Assembly (NCBI GenBank): GCA_024641335.1
Contig: JAHEDG010000019.1
Coordinates: 1-47,740 of the forward strand
Reading direction: 5' to 3'
DNA: 47,740 nt
From: Candidatus Zixiibacteriota bacterium
GTDB lineage: Bacteria; Zixibacteria; MSB-5A5; UBA10806
Shown here: piece by piece, positions 16,894 through 24,879 of the stretch
How positions within the stretch are numbered: the first letter of the stretch is position 1
Layout of the letters: every line of letters starts with the position of its first letter
Made by a program: the position numbers and the translations under genes
Notes under the pieces: generated by a model
Databases searched by the model: none
What the model saw: the letters and a program-made list of their open reading frames with translations, nothing else
Told to the model about the DNA's origin: nothing

Positions 16894-16911
16894 TTCATTC
16901 GATAAGACGCC

Positions 16912-16942
16912 GGGGCCGATCTTCTGATCGGCCCCTTTTTTT
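16912..16942 (+). terminator. Strong Rho-independent terminator after the S41 protease
   Basis: A perfect 10-bp stem GGGGCCGATC (16912-16921 with 16926-16935), a TTCT tetraloop and seven T residues, starting 18 bases after the stop codon. Confidence 0.96.
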
Positions 16943-17204
16943 ATATTACTTTTCTCAGGTAGAAAACAGCCGAAGATATCAAACCAAAAATAAATTAGAA
17001 TTTTCGCTTTATCCATCATATTTTTCTTGACTGATCGCTGGTTTTGAGATAAAAAAACCGGCGTTGGTCGGAGGGGTTCCAGCCACTGAGTTTTAGGTTC
17101 CCTCATTGTTTGTTATCTAAGTTTTTATTTCGTGATGGCCAACATCAACTTTGAGTCGCATATTTTGGTGATTGAGTTTACCTTCAAATGGAGGGGAAGG
17201 TACA
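16943..17204 (+). promoter_or_regulatory. Non-coding gap before the moeA-like gene, with a weak promoter candidate
   Basis: This AT-rich stretch of 262 bases shows no credible gene. TTGACT (17027-17032), a 17-base spacer and TAAAAA (17050-17055) form the only promoter-like pair, which would give a leader of about 140 bases. A GAAGG ribosome site precedes the ATG at 17205. I see no recognised riboswitch fold; an unusual leader cannot be excluded by eye. Confidence 0.4.
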
Positions 17205-18431
17205 ATGATCTCATTCGAAAAAGCTCAGCAAATCGTGCTCGAGCATGTGCCTATACTTGAATCGGTCAATGTTCGGATCCGGGAATCGTCCGGAATGGTG
17301 CTGGCTGATGATGTTTTTTGCGATAATGATATCCCGTCGGACGATCTTGCTGGAATCGAAGGGATCGCTCTGCGCAGCGTCGACGTGGTTCGTTGCGGCC
17401 CCCGTGCTCCGGTTAACCTCATTCTCGACGGCGAAGTCAGACTGGGGGAGAGGTGGGATAGTGTTGTTCATTCCGGTCATGCTGTCAAAGTCGATGCCGG
17501 TACTCCGCTTCCCGACGGCGCCGATACGATTATACCGATGGATAACGCTGTCAGGGAAAACGCCAAAAAGGTAAAAATCTATAAGCCGGAAAAACCGGGG
17601 GAGCATGTCGTAATCAGGGGCGGCGATATGGAATCGGGTAATTTGATTTTTACCAAAGGAAAAACCGTAGTCCCATCCGATCTGGCTGTCCTGGCCGCCA
17701 TCGGAAAAAACGAAGTTGTTTGCTATAGAAGGCCCAAAGTGGCCTATCTGGCGTCGGGCAACGATCTCATACCGATCGAGCATCCGCCTGAACTTGGGAA
17801 ATACCGCGCGGCCAGCACTCTTACCCTAATGGCCAATCTAACCGAATACGGCGCCGAACCGATCGACCTGGGGATTTACGCGGTTAATCCCGACGATCTT
17901 AAAGCCAGTATCGATAAAGCCCGTCAATACGATATGCTCATTGTCTCCAGCGGCTCATCATTGGCCGATTTCGATTCGATCAAGGCCATTCTCCAGAGAT
18001 TCGGAATGGACCTGAAATTCTGGAAAGTCGCCATCAGACCGGGAAAACCGATGATTTTTGGTTCTCTCGATAATATTCCGGTTTTCTGCATTTCGGGCAA
18101 CCACTTAGCTTCCCTGATTATCCTCGAGCAGTTCGTCAGGCCGGCAATACTAAAAATGAAGGGAAGAAAAGACCTGAGGCGAACCGAAATAGTGGCCCGA
18201 CTTCTCGGGGATATCAAAGCGGGAGGCGGAATTACGCACTTCATCAGAGCCCAGGTGCGGATCACCGAAGATGGGATCTTAGCTTCTCCTGACGGCTCCC
18301 GTTTTTCCTCATCGCAGATTTCCTTCTCCACAGTCAACGGCTTTATCGTGGTTCCCGATTCGGTCAATCAAATATCCGCCGGCGAAAACGTGAAGGTCCA
18401 GATTATCCGTGATTTTTCCGACATGACCTAA
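17205..18431 (+). CDS. MoeA-like protein with degenerate active site
   Basis: The 408-residue protein has the full MoeA domain order, and KVAIRPGKPMIFG (about residues 274-286) is family-typical. MoeA inserts molybdate into adenylylated molybdopterin. Here nearly every signature position is altered: MDG is IEG (residues 51-53), TGDEL is SGNDL (184-188), SGGVS is SGSSL (249-253), and PGNP is SGNH (297-300). Loss of these acidic and glycine residues argues against normal molybdenum insertion. No other molybdenum-cofactor gene is in the window. The ATG at 17205 has GAAGG 5 bases upstream. It may be a non-catalytic paralogue or a protein recruited to another ligand. Confidence 0.82.
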   Translation: MISFEKAQQIVLEHVPILESVNVRIRESSGMVLADDVFCDNDIPSDDLAGIEGIALRSVDVVRCGPRAPVNLILDGEVRLGERWDSVVHSGHAVKVDAGTPLPDGADTIIPMDNAVRENAKKVKIYKPEKPGEHVVIRGGDMESGNLIFTKGKTVVPSDLAVLAAIGKNEVVCYRRPKVAYLASGNDLIPIEHPPELGKYRAASTLTLMANLTEYGAEPIDLGIYAVNPDDLKASIDKARQYDMLIVSSGSSLADFDSIKAILQRFGMDLKFWKVAIRPGKPMIFGSLDNIPVFCISGNHLASLIILEQFVRPAILKMKGRKDLRRTEIVARLLGDIKAGGGITHFIRAQVRITEDGILASPDGSRFSSSQISFSTVNGFIVVPDSVNQISAGENVKVQIIRDFSDMT

Positions 18432-18490
18432 AAGGCCGGCGTTGAATCATCGGTTAGCGTGGTGGCTATAATCTTTTGATGCGTAACCTT

Positions 18491-18943
18491 TTACGATGAG
18501 ACCTTGAAGTGTTGCTTAGGGCGATAAAATATCATTATATACAATCCGAGGATGAGCATCCCGATATCTTCGACTATTCTCAAAATCAGGTTGGACTTGA
18601 CCGCGGTTGAGGTTGAGAAACAGCCGCAGGAGACATTGATCCCCCGGGCCGCGGTGATTGCCAGAACTATAATGAAAAACACCAATAAGGCATTAATAAC
18701 TAAGGCCGATGCCCTGGCCCGGAATCCAATTATCAGGAACAAACCCGCGATCAATTCAATACCTGGAATTATAATAGCCGTGAAGCTGATCATCCCCGGC
18801 GGAGATAGTCTGTAATGGTGAATAATCCGGGAGAAAGCCAGCGGATCGACTATCTTATCGAGGCTGGCAAAAATAAACAGAGCGCCCAGAATAATCCTTA
18901 GAAACAGGATTTTCTTCTGGTCGGGCTGAAAATCCCTATTCAT
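18491..18943 (-). CDS. MauE/DoxX-family redox-associated membrane protein
   Basis: A 150-residue protein with four predicted membrane helices and the conserved CGCFS motif (about residues 106-110) found in MauE/DoxX relatives, which are linked to thiol redox chemistry at the membrane. The ATG at 18943 overlaps the end of the rhodanese gene by 8 bases (the shared stretch contains the TAG stop), so the pair is coupled. The rhodanese partner suggests a role in sulphur or disulphide transfer outside the cytoplasm. The exact substrate is unknown. Confidence 0.82.
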   Translation of the reverse strand: MNRDFQPDQKKILFLRIILGALFIFASLDKIVDPLAFSRIIHHYRLSPPGMISFTAIIIPGIELIAGLFLIIGFRARASALVINALLVFFIIVLAITAARGINVSCGCFSTSTAVKSNLILRIVEDIGMLILGLYIMIFYRPKQHFKVSS

Positions 18944-19460
18944 TATCCGTCTCGGTTTTAGCAATCGGCAGGCCTGCCGCTTCCCACTGTTGCCAGCCCC
19001 CGAAAAAGGTATAGACCTTTTCATATCCGGTGGTTTTCAGTTCTCGCGCCTCGAAAAGAGAAAGCTCGCAATCCAGCCCGCCGCAATAGGTGACTATATC
19101 TTTTTGCGGATCGAGGTATGGCTCCACTCCTTCCCAGTAATCATCCCAGAATTCGAAAGGCAGGTTCAACGCCCCTTTGATATGCCCCTCGGCGTATTCT
19201 TCTTCTTCTCTGGCATCCAGAAAGATAACGTCCCCGCTTAGATACAGGTTATAGGCGTCCTCCAGCGAAATCAGCGTATCGATTTGACTGTCATACGAAG
19301 AAGGAATCTCCAACTCGATCTTCTGCCGGTTATCAGGCCATGGGGTATCTAATGGCAGGCCGTTTAAGCCGATGGCTAACCGGCCCTGGTTGAGAATCAG
19401 AAATAAAACCGCCGACGCGATGACCATAAGAACAGCGTCTCTCATTACTTTCATAAGCAT
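18936..19460 (-). CDS. Membrane-anchored rhodanese-domain protein
   Basis: A 174-residue protein with one N-terminal membrane helix (about residues 9-25) and an external rhodanese domain. It shows FLDAREEEEYAEGHIKGALNLP-type features (aspartate, glycine-histidine, asparagine-leucine-proline). The catalytic cysteine lies in TYCGGLDCEL, with a second cysteine four residues on. Rhodaneses move sulfane sulphur or act in thiol redox steps. A promoter candidate ends directly before the first ATG, so the true start may be one of the in-frame ATGs at 19454 or 19445; none has a clear ribosome site and a leaderless start is possible. Confidence 0.85.
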   Translation of the reverse strand: MLMKVMRDAVLMVIASAVLFLILNQGRLAIGLNGLPLDTPWPDNRQKIELEIPSSYDSQIDTLISLEDAYNLYLSGDVIFLDAREEEEYAEGHIKGALNLPFEFWDDYWEGVEPYLDPQKDIVTYCGGLDCELSLFEARELKTTGYEKVYTFFGGWQQWEAAGLPIAKTETDNE

Positions 19461-19488
19461 AAGATATTTATGCGTATGAATTTGTCAA
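19461..19488 (-). promoter_or_regulatory. Candidate promoter of the rhodanese-MauE pair
   Basis: Perfect TTGACA (minus strand, 19488-19483), a 16-base spacer and TATCTT (19466-19461). The predicted start of transcription (near 19454) falls within the first codons, which hints at a leaderless message. Confidence 0.5.
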
Positions 19489-19577
19489 GTCGAACTTTTC
19501 GTTCCGGCCCGAAAACCGCTGCCAGAATGTAATTGACTTTTGCTCATAATATTATAAATTTATCAGGTAGAGGAAAT

Positions 19578-20084
19578 ATGATTAACTGGCCGGTTCTGGT
19601 ACTGAATCAGAATTTTGAGCCGCTTTCTGTGTGTACCGTTAAAAGAGCCGTAATTCTAATGTTTCTCGGGAAAGCGGAGTTGATTGAAACAGTTGACGGC
19701 CAGGTGCTTCGCGCGCAAGCCGCCGTGGTTCCTGTTCCCTCTATTGTCAGGCTCGATTATTATGTCAAAGTACCGATCAAACGAATTACTTTAACACGGA
19801 AAAATGTTCTCAAACGAGACAGAGGGCAATGCCAGTATTGCGGCGGCAAAAAGGGACAGATGACTGTGGACCATATTATTCCGAAAATCTTCGGCGGTAA
19901 GGATACCTGGGAAAACCTGGTCTGCGCCTGTATTGAATGCAATAATAAAAAGGCCCATCATCTGCCGGAAAAGGTCGGATTCAATCTCATCAGAAAGCCC
20001 AGGAAACCGAATCATATTACCTTTATCCAGCAGTTTGTGGGCGTTTCGGATCATCGCTGGAGACAATATCTCTTCATGGATTAA
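19578..20084 (+). CDS. HNH endonuclease family protein
   Basis: A 168-residue protein. The second half is an HNH domain with a CQYCG knuckle, the metal-binding VDHIIP core, GGKDTWENL and a second CIEC knuckle followed by NNKKAHH. The N-terminal half (NWPVLVLNQNFEPL onward) is the conserved leader found in a widespread family of small stand-alone HNH proteins. The ATG at 19578 has AGAGGA upstream. There is no methylase or intron nearby to suggest restriction or homing; its biological role is unknown. It precedes trpS as a separate unit. Confidence 0.88.
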   Translation: MINWPVLVLNQNFEPLSVCTVKRAVILMFLGKAELIETVDGQVLRAQAAVVPVPSIVRLDYYVKVPIKRITLTRKNVLKRDRGQCQYCGGKKGQMTVDHIIPKIFGGKDTWENLVCACIECNNKKAHHLPEKVGFNLIRKPRKPNHITFIQQFVGVSDHRWRQYLFMD

Positions 20085-20094
20085 AGCCATTCGA

Positions 20095-20122
20095 TTGAAA
20101 AGCCCGGTAATTTCTAAATAAT
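20095..20122 (+). promoter_or_regulatory. Candidate promoter of the trpS-scpA operon
   Basis: TTGAAA (20095-20100), a 16-base spacer and AATAAT (20117-20122), each 5/6 to consensus. Transcription would begin near 20129, about 25 bases before the trpS TTG. Confidence 0.55.
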
Positions 20123-20153
20123 CAAAGAAAACAGCGGTTCTTCGGAGGAGTAA

Positions 20154-21143
20154 TTGGACGGAAAAAAACCTGTGATACTTTCCGGTATTCAGCCTACCGG
20201 ACAACTTCATCTCGGCAACTACGAGGGAGCATTAAGAAACTGGGTCGATTTGCAGGATAAATACAATATGTATCTCTGTGTAGTAGACTGGCATTCCCTG
20301 ACTTCCGATTTCAACGATACCGGGGCTATGCAGGATCGCATCATTCAAACCGCCTTCGATTTTCTGGCCGCCGGACTCGATCCGAAAAAATGCTCCATTT
20401 TTGTTCAGTCCGACGTGAAAGAGCATGCCGAACTGCATCTGCTATTCTCCATGATTATTCCCACTCCCTGGCTGGAACGGGTACCGTCCTATAAAGAAAA
20501 ATCGGAAACTCTGGGACTGGACAGCTACGGCTTTTTGGGCTACCCGCTGTTGCAGGCGGCCGATATCCTTCTTTATAAAGCCGAATTCGTGCCGGTGGGG
20601 AAAGACCAGCTTCCTCATATAGAACTGACCCGGGAAGTCGCCCGTCGTTTCAACAATCTGTATCGTACTGTTTTCCCCGAGCCGGACGGACTTCTTTCGA
20701 AGTTCCCGGCCATACCCGGAACTGACGGCCGTAAAATGAGCAAGTCTTACAATAACGATATCAAGCTGGCCGATACGCCGGAATTAACCGCCAAAAAACT
20801 CAAAGGGATGATTACCGATCCTCAAAAAGTATACAAAGGCGACCCCGGACACCCTGATATCTGCTCGGTTTATGGATTACACCAGGTTTACTCAGGGGAT
20901 ACCTCCGGGATCTTCAATGATTGTACTTCCGGCGCCCTCGGATGCGCCGATTGCAAAAAACGCCTGACCGATAATCTCAACGATTCTCTGGCCCCATTGC
21001 GCGGCAAAAGAAAAGAGCTTGAAAACGATCTGCCTTATGTCCTAAATACCCTTAAAGAAGGAGCCGATCAGGCCCGGCAAACAGCGGTGGCTACTATGGC
21101 GGATGTTAGAAGCGCCATGAATTTAGTGAGGAATAATGTCTGA
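20154..21143 (+). CDS. trpS: Tryptophanyl-tRNA synthetase with a four-cysteine, probable Fe-S, motif
   Basis: Class I synthetase of 329 residues that charges tRNA-Trp. The HIGH-type motif is QLHLGNY (about residues 17-23) and the KMSKS loop is at 194-198. In the C-terminal domain Cys237, Cys257, Cys264 and Cys267 form a C-x19-C-x6-C-x2-C pattern. It closely resembles the C-x22-C-x6-C-x2-C pattern that binds a [4Fe-4S] cluster in Thermotoga maritima TrpRS. It starts at TTG with GGAGGAG just upstream. The stop overlaps the scpA start by 8 bases. Confidence 0.96.
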   Translation: MDGKKPVILSGIQPTGQLHLGNYEGALRNWVDLQDKYNMYLCVVDWHSLTSDFNDTGAMQDRIIQTAFDFLAAGLDPKKCSIFVQSDVKEHAELHLLFSMIIPTPWLERVPSYKEKSETLGLDSYGFLGYPLLQAADILLYKAEFVPVGKDQLPHIELTREVARRFNNLYRTVFPEPDGLLSKFPAIPGTDGRKMSKSYNNDIKLADTPELTAKKLKGMITDPQKVYKGDPGHPDICSVYGLHQVYSGDTSGIFNDCTSGALGCADCKKRLTDNLNDSLAPLRGKRKELENDLPYVLNTLKEGADQARQTAVATMADVRSAMNLVRNNV

Positions 21144-21891
21144 TACCGTGTTCGAACAATCCGGAGGTCTGGTTATTGAACTGGACGCTTTTGACGGTCC
21201 GCTCGATCTATTGCTCTACCTCATAAAACGCGAGGAAATCGATATTTATGATATCCCCATAGCAGAGATAACCAGGCAATATCTCGGATACCTCGAAGCC
21301 TGCCAGGAACTCAATCTCGAAATCGCCGGGGAATTCGTCTACATGGCCGCTCTGCTGATCCGTATTAAGACCCAGATGCTTTTACCCAGGCCCGAAGACC
21401 AGGAGCAATGGGACGATCCCCGTACCGAACTGGTAAACGCTCTTCTCGAGTATAGAAAAGTAAAAAAGATTTCGGCCTCTCTTGAAGAGCAGGCCGCTCT
21501 TATGCAAAAACGGTACACCAGAATCTACTTCTCCGGGCAGGATCTACCGGCTCCAGAGCCTGAGCTTCTTAAAGTCGATTTGACATCTCTGATGATTGCT
21601 TTCGGCGATCTCATGCGCCGCGTGGGAACCGAGCCTACTATCGAAATCAGGCCGCTGGCCATAACGGTAGCTTCCCGAAAGGAGCATATCCTTTCTCTCT
21701 TCCAGGATAGATCATCACTGGAATTCGAGGAGTTATTTTCCGACGATCCCAGGAAGATAGTCATGGTTATAACCTTTGTAGCTTTGCTCGACCTGGTCAA
21801 GAACGGCGAATTGATCTTCGAGCAGGCTGAACATTTCTCTTCCATCAGAGTTTTCCGCAGAGTCGAAAGACCTTTGGTTTCGGAGAATTAA
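21136..21891 (+). CDS. scpA: Segregation and condensation protein A (SMC kleisin)
   Basis: The kleisin that bridges the two heads of SMC in the bacterial condensin. It has 251 residues. The conserved N-terminal AFDGPLDLLLYLIKREEIDIYD region (from about residue 16) contacts the SMC neck, LLIRIKTQMLLP follows, and a winged-helix C-terminus ends the protein. It overlaps trpS upstream and shares one base (TAATG) with the metalloprotease downstream. scpB, its usual direct neighbour, is displaced by 1.6 kb. Confidence 0.95.
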   Translation: MSDTVFEQSGGLVIELDAFDGPLDLLLYLIKREEIDIYDIPIAEITRQYLGYLEACQELNLEIAGEFVYMAALLIRIKTQMLLPRPEDQEQWDDPRTELVNALLEYRKVKKISASLEEQAALMQKRYTRIYFSGQDLPAPEPELLKVDLTSLMIAFGDLMRRVGTEPTIEIRPLAITVASRKEHILSLFQDRSSLEFEELFSDDPRKIVMVITFVALLDLVKNGELIFEQAEHFSSIRVFRRVERPLVSEN

Positions 21892-23504
21892 TGCGGCGTT
21901 TTATTTTGACAATACTGTTAATCGCGGCTCCCCGGGCCTGCCTGCCGGCCTGCGAAACCGCTGAGATGATTAACGCCATAAAAAATAATGACGGGATACC
22001 GCTGCCCCTGACCAGGCCGGTCATGCAGAGAAGCTGGAACACTCCCGACGGGTTTTTCAAAATACATTACAATATCGATGGACCGTTAGCTGTCTATCAC
22101 CCTGGTGAAGACAACAACCCTCAAGACGGCATTCCCGACTATGTCAACAGAACCGCCGATTTTCTGGCCTTGTCCTTCGAGGCTATTATAACCGAATTGG
22201 AATTCGATCCCCCGCCTTTCGACGATGACGAGGGAGGGGATTCGCTGTATGACGTATATCTTACCGCCATTCCCGGCTTGACCTCCCCTGAAAACAGATC
22301 GTCGCAATATCCCGGCCGAGATGCTTATACTTCATATATCAGGCTCGGACACGATATGCGTACTCCTCGCCATCCCGACGATCCATATCCGTTTCTCAAG
22401 GTAACCGCGGCTCATGAGTTTTTCCATGCCGTCGAGTTCGCTTACCGGCTTCACGCCGCCGATACCAATCCCTGGTGGTGGTTCGAAGCCTGCGCCGGAT
22501 GGGCCGAGGATGTTGTCTTTGACGATATCAACGAAAACTATTTGAGCTTGTCGGAGTATCTTCCTGATCTTCACAGGTCGCTTTACGCCACCGATGGTCT
22601 GTTCGGTTACGGGGCATGGCTGTTTCCACAATATTTGAGTGAGAGTATCGGTCCGTTTATTATCAGGGATTGCTGGCTGAAATTCGCCTCCTTTGATTTT
22701 TCCCTGGATGCCGTTAACCTGGCCCTGATCGATCAGGGAGAAGATTTTCACAATCACTACGGCAACCATATTATCTGGAATTATTTTACCGGTGAAAACT
22801 ACAGGGCCGGTTTCTATAGCGAAGCCGAAGCGTTCAGTCAGACCGTATTTGAGGCCCGAAGACATAGCAGTTTTCCGGTTCCCTGGCTCGATCAACCTAT
22901 CGCCCAGGAAAATGTTTCCGGCGCCTATATAGTTTTTGAGAGCCTGGCTTTGGAAAACGCCAACCTGATAATAGAGTATCTTAATACCAGTGAGGAAAAA
23001 CATTCTGTGGCCATAGCCGTTGTCAGGACCGAAGGCGGTATCGAGACGGAAGTATATGAGATTCAGAATAATATGCTGACGACCATAGTAATTGAAGACT
23101 TCAATAGCTGCGAGAAAGTCGTTATGATGCCTATCTGGACTTACGAAGGCGCTCCCATAGGCGGAACCACGGGCTATCAATATCAGGCTTATCTCGATCC
23201 CGTCGATCCTGTAGCGACAGGAGAAAGCGGCGCCCCTGTTGCCGGCTATAAACTCCTAAGCGCCTATCCCAATCCGTTCAATGGGGCGTTGTCCATAGCC
23301 TTCGATTCTCCGGGCGAAGACAGGTATTCTTTCAGCGTCTATGATCTGGCCGGAAGGTTGATAACCAGGGCCGAGGGAATATGTCTGCCCGGGTTGAATT
23401 ACCATAAATGGATTCCTCCCGACGATCTCGCCGGAGGCGTCCTTTTCTATAATCTGGAAATATCAAACTTCAGTCAGCGCGGCAAAGCGCTGTATCTGAA
23501 ATAG
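21891..23504 (+). CDS. Secreted zinc metalloprotease (MXAN_6640-like) with C-terminal FlgD/T9SS-type domain
   Basis: A 537-residue exported protein: signal peptide (about residues 1-20), catalytic domain with HEFFH (His175, Glu176, His179), and a downstream FEACAGWAED segment holding a possible third ligand. A C-terminal domain starts near residue 452 with the SAYPNPFNG signature common in FCB-group secreted proteins. This resembles the MXAN_6640 putative metalloprotease family. The C-terminal domain may direct type IX-like secretion or surface attachment, but no secretion genes are present here. It is wedged between scpA and scpB with a one-base overlap at its start and nine bases at its end. 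Confidence 0.85.
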   Translation: MRRFILTILLIAAPRACLPACETAEMINAIKNNDGIPLPLTRPVMQRSWNTPDGFFKIHYNIDGPLAVYHPGEDNNPQDGIPDYVNRTADFLALSFEAIITELEFDPPPFDDDEGGDSLYDVYLTAIPGLTSPENRSSQYPGRDAYTSYIRLGHDMRTPRHPDDPYPFLKVTAAHEFFHAVEFAYRLHAADTNPWWWFEACAGWAEDVVFDDINENYLSLSEYLPDLHRSLYATDGLFGYGAWLFPQYLSESIGPFIIRDCWLKFASFDFSLDAVNLALIDQGEDFHNHYGNHIIWNYFTGENYRAGFYSEAEAFSQTVFEARRHSSFPVPWLDQPIAQENVSGAYIVFESLALENANLIIEYLNTSEEKHSVAIAVVRTEGGIETEVYEIQNNMLTTIVIEDFNSCEKVVMMPIWTYEGAPIGGTTGYQYQAYLDPVDPVATGESGAPVAGYKLLSAYPNPFNGALSIAFDSPGEDRYSFSVYDLAGRLITRAEGICLPGLNYHKWIPPDDLAGGVLFYNLEISNFSQRGKALYLK

Positions 23505-23513
23505 GAGCTTTGT

Positions 23514-24176
23514 TTGGAAACCGAAAATAAAGTCAGTCATTCCCCGGAAATCGAGGAAACCGAAAACAGGATTGCCGATATCATCGACGATGAGTCGGCG
23601 ACGGCGGTGGAGGCTTTGTTGTTCGCCTCTCCCGATCCTTTGGATGATAAATCGATTGCCAGGATTATCGGAAGAAAAAAACAGGATATACCCGAAATAA
23701 TCGATCGTTTGAACAGAGATTACGCCGAGTGGCGCCGCTCTTTCAGGATAGAAAAATTCGGAGACAAATACCGCTTTTACACTCTGCCCGACTATGACCA
23801 GTATATCGCCCGGCTGGCCGAAATTCCCAAGCCTGTCAAACTCTCCAGAGCCGCGCTCGAAGTTCTATCCATAATCGCCTATAAACAGCCGGTTGTTAAG
23901 GCCGAGATCGAGAGAGTCAGAGGGATCAACTCCGACGGTGTGCTCAAAACCCTTATGGAGCGGAACCTGATAGAATCGACCGGCCGCTCCGACGGACCCG
24001 GCAGGCCTATGCTTTATAAAACCACAAACGAATTTCTGGAATTTTTCGGAATGTCTGATCTATCCCAACTTCCAGCGCCGGAAATCGACGATGATTCGAT
24101 GGAAGCCGTGAGAAAATTGGAAATTTCACGGCTGCCGGAAAACCCCGACCCGCCTGCTGTTGATGAGACTCAATAA
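23514..24176 (+). CDS. scpB: Segregation and condensation protein B
   Basis: Winged-helix partner of ScpA in the SMC complex, 220 residues. AVEALLFASPDPL near residue 32, the LSRAALEVLSIIAYKQP motif in the second winged helix, and RGINSDGVLKTLMERNLIE are typical. It starts at TTG with GGAG 6 bases upstream. The tail is acidic and overlaps the rluB-like gene by 14 bases. Confidence 0.95.
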   Translation: METENKVSHSPEIEETENRIADIIDDESATAVEALLFASPDPLDDKSIARIIGRKKQDIPEIIDRLNRDYAEWRRSFRIEKFGDKYRFYTLPDYDQYIARLAEIPKPVKLSRAALEVLSIIAYKQPVVKAEIERVRGINSDGVLKTLMERNLIESTGRSDGPGRPMLYKTTNEFLEFFGMSDLSQLPAPEIDDDSMEAVRKLEISRLPENPDPPAVDETQ

Positions 24177-24879
24177 GTTCCTCTCAAAAACAGGTATAGC
24201 CTCTCGGCGGGCCGCCGATCTGCTTATCGAACAGGGACGGGTGTCGGTTAATGGTCAGGTAGTAACCAAGCTCGGCTCCACTATCGACGAAAACTCCGAT
24301 CAGGTTACCTTCGACGGCAAGCCATTGGCGATCCCCGATGACTTCATCTATCTGCTTCTGAATAAACCGATCGGGCATCTGGTTACCTGCAACGATAACT
24401 ATAATCGTCCGATAGTGCTCGATCTGATCGGGAAATATAAAACGGTTGTCCGGCCGGTGGGAAGACTCGATATGGATTCGTCGGGGTTGCTGCTGCTTAC
24501 CAATGACGGCGAACTGGCCTTCAGGTTGACCCATCCCAAATTCGAAATCGACAAGAAATACCTGGTCAAGTGCGAGGATTCCATCCCTGACGAAACCCTC
24601 GATAAGCTCCGCGCAGGCATCGAGCTGGAGGACGGCAAAACCTCACCGGCGGAGATAGAAGTCGTTTCCAAAAACAGGAATTTCAGCAATTTCTATATGA
24701 TTATTCACGAGGGTCGAAAACGTCAGATAAGAAGGATGTGTGAAGCGGTCGGTTACAGGGTAGTAGCCCTGCAGAGAGTGGCGTTGGGAGATCTGGAAAT
24801 CGGGGCGCTGGCTTTGGGAAGCTACCGGCTCCTGATCGAAACCGAAATAGCCGGATTGAGAAAGGCGGTCGGATTGTGA
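24163..24879 (+). CDS. Ribosomal large-subunit pseudouridine synthase (RsuA/RluB family)
   Basis: A 238-residue enzyme with an N-terminal S4 RNA-binding domain (MRLNKFLSKTGIASRRAAD). A pseudouridine synthase domain follows, with the catalytic aspartate in GRLDMDSSGLLLLTNDG and the family motif HEGRKRQIRRM. Neighbourhood with scpA and scpB is typical of rluB. A TTG one codon upstream (24160) is an alternative start. The end overlaps cmk as GTGA. Confidence 0.92.
   Translation: MRLNKFLSKTGIASRRAADLLIEQGRVSVNGQVVTKLGSTIDENSDQVTFDGKPLAIPDDFIYLLLNKPIGHLVTCNDNYNRPIVLDLIGKYKTVVRPVGRLDMDSSGLLLLTNDGELAFRLTHPKFEIDKKYLVKCEDSIPDETLDKLRAGIELEDGKTSPAEIEVVSKNRNFSNFYMIIHEGRKRQIRRMCEAVGYRVVALQRVALGDLEIGALALGSYRLLIETEIAGLRKAVGL

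Noticed and set aside
19533-19558. TTGACT ... TATAAA before the HNH gene
   Set aside because: The spacer is only 14 bases, too short for a standard promoter.
19578-20084. HNH gene as a homing endonuclease or restriction enzyme
   Set aside because: No intron, intein, methylase or restriction partner adjoins it.
22332-23180. Open frame antisense to the secreted metalloprotease
   Set aside because: Signal peptide, HExxH motif and C-terminal domain all support the sense frame; the antisense frame has none of these.
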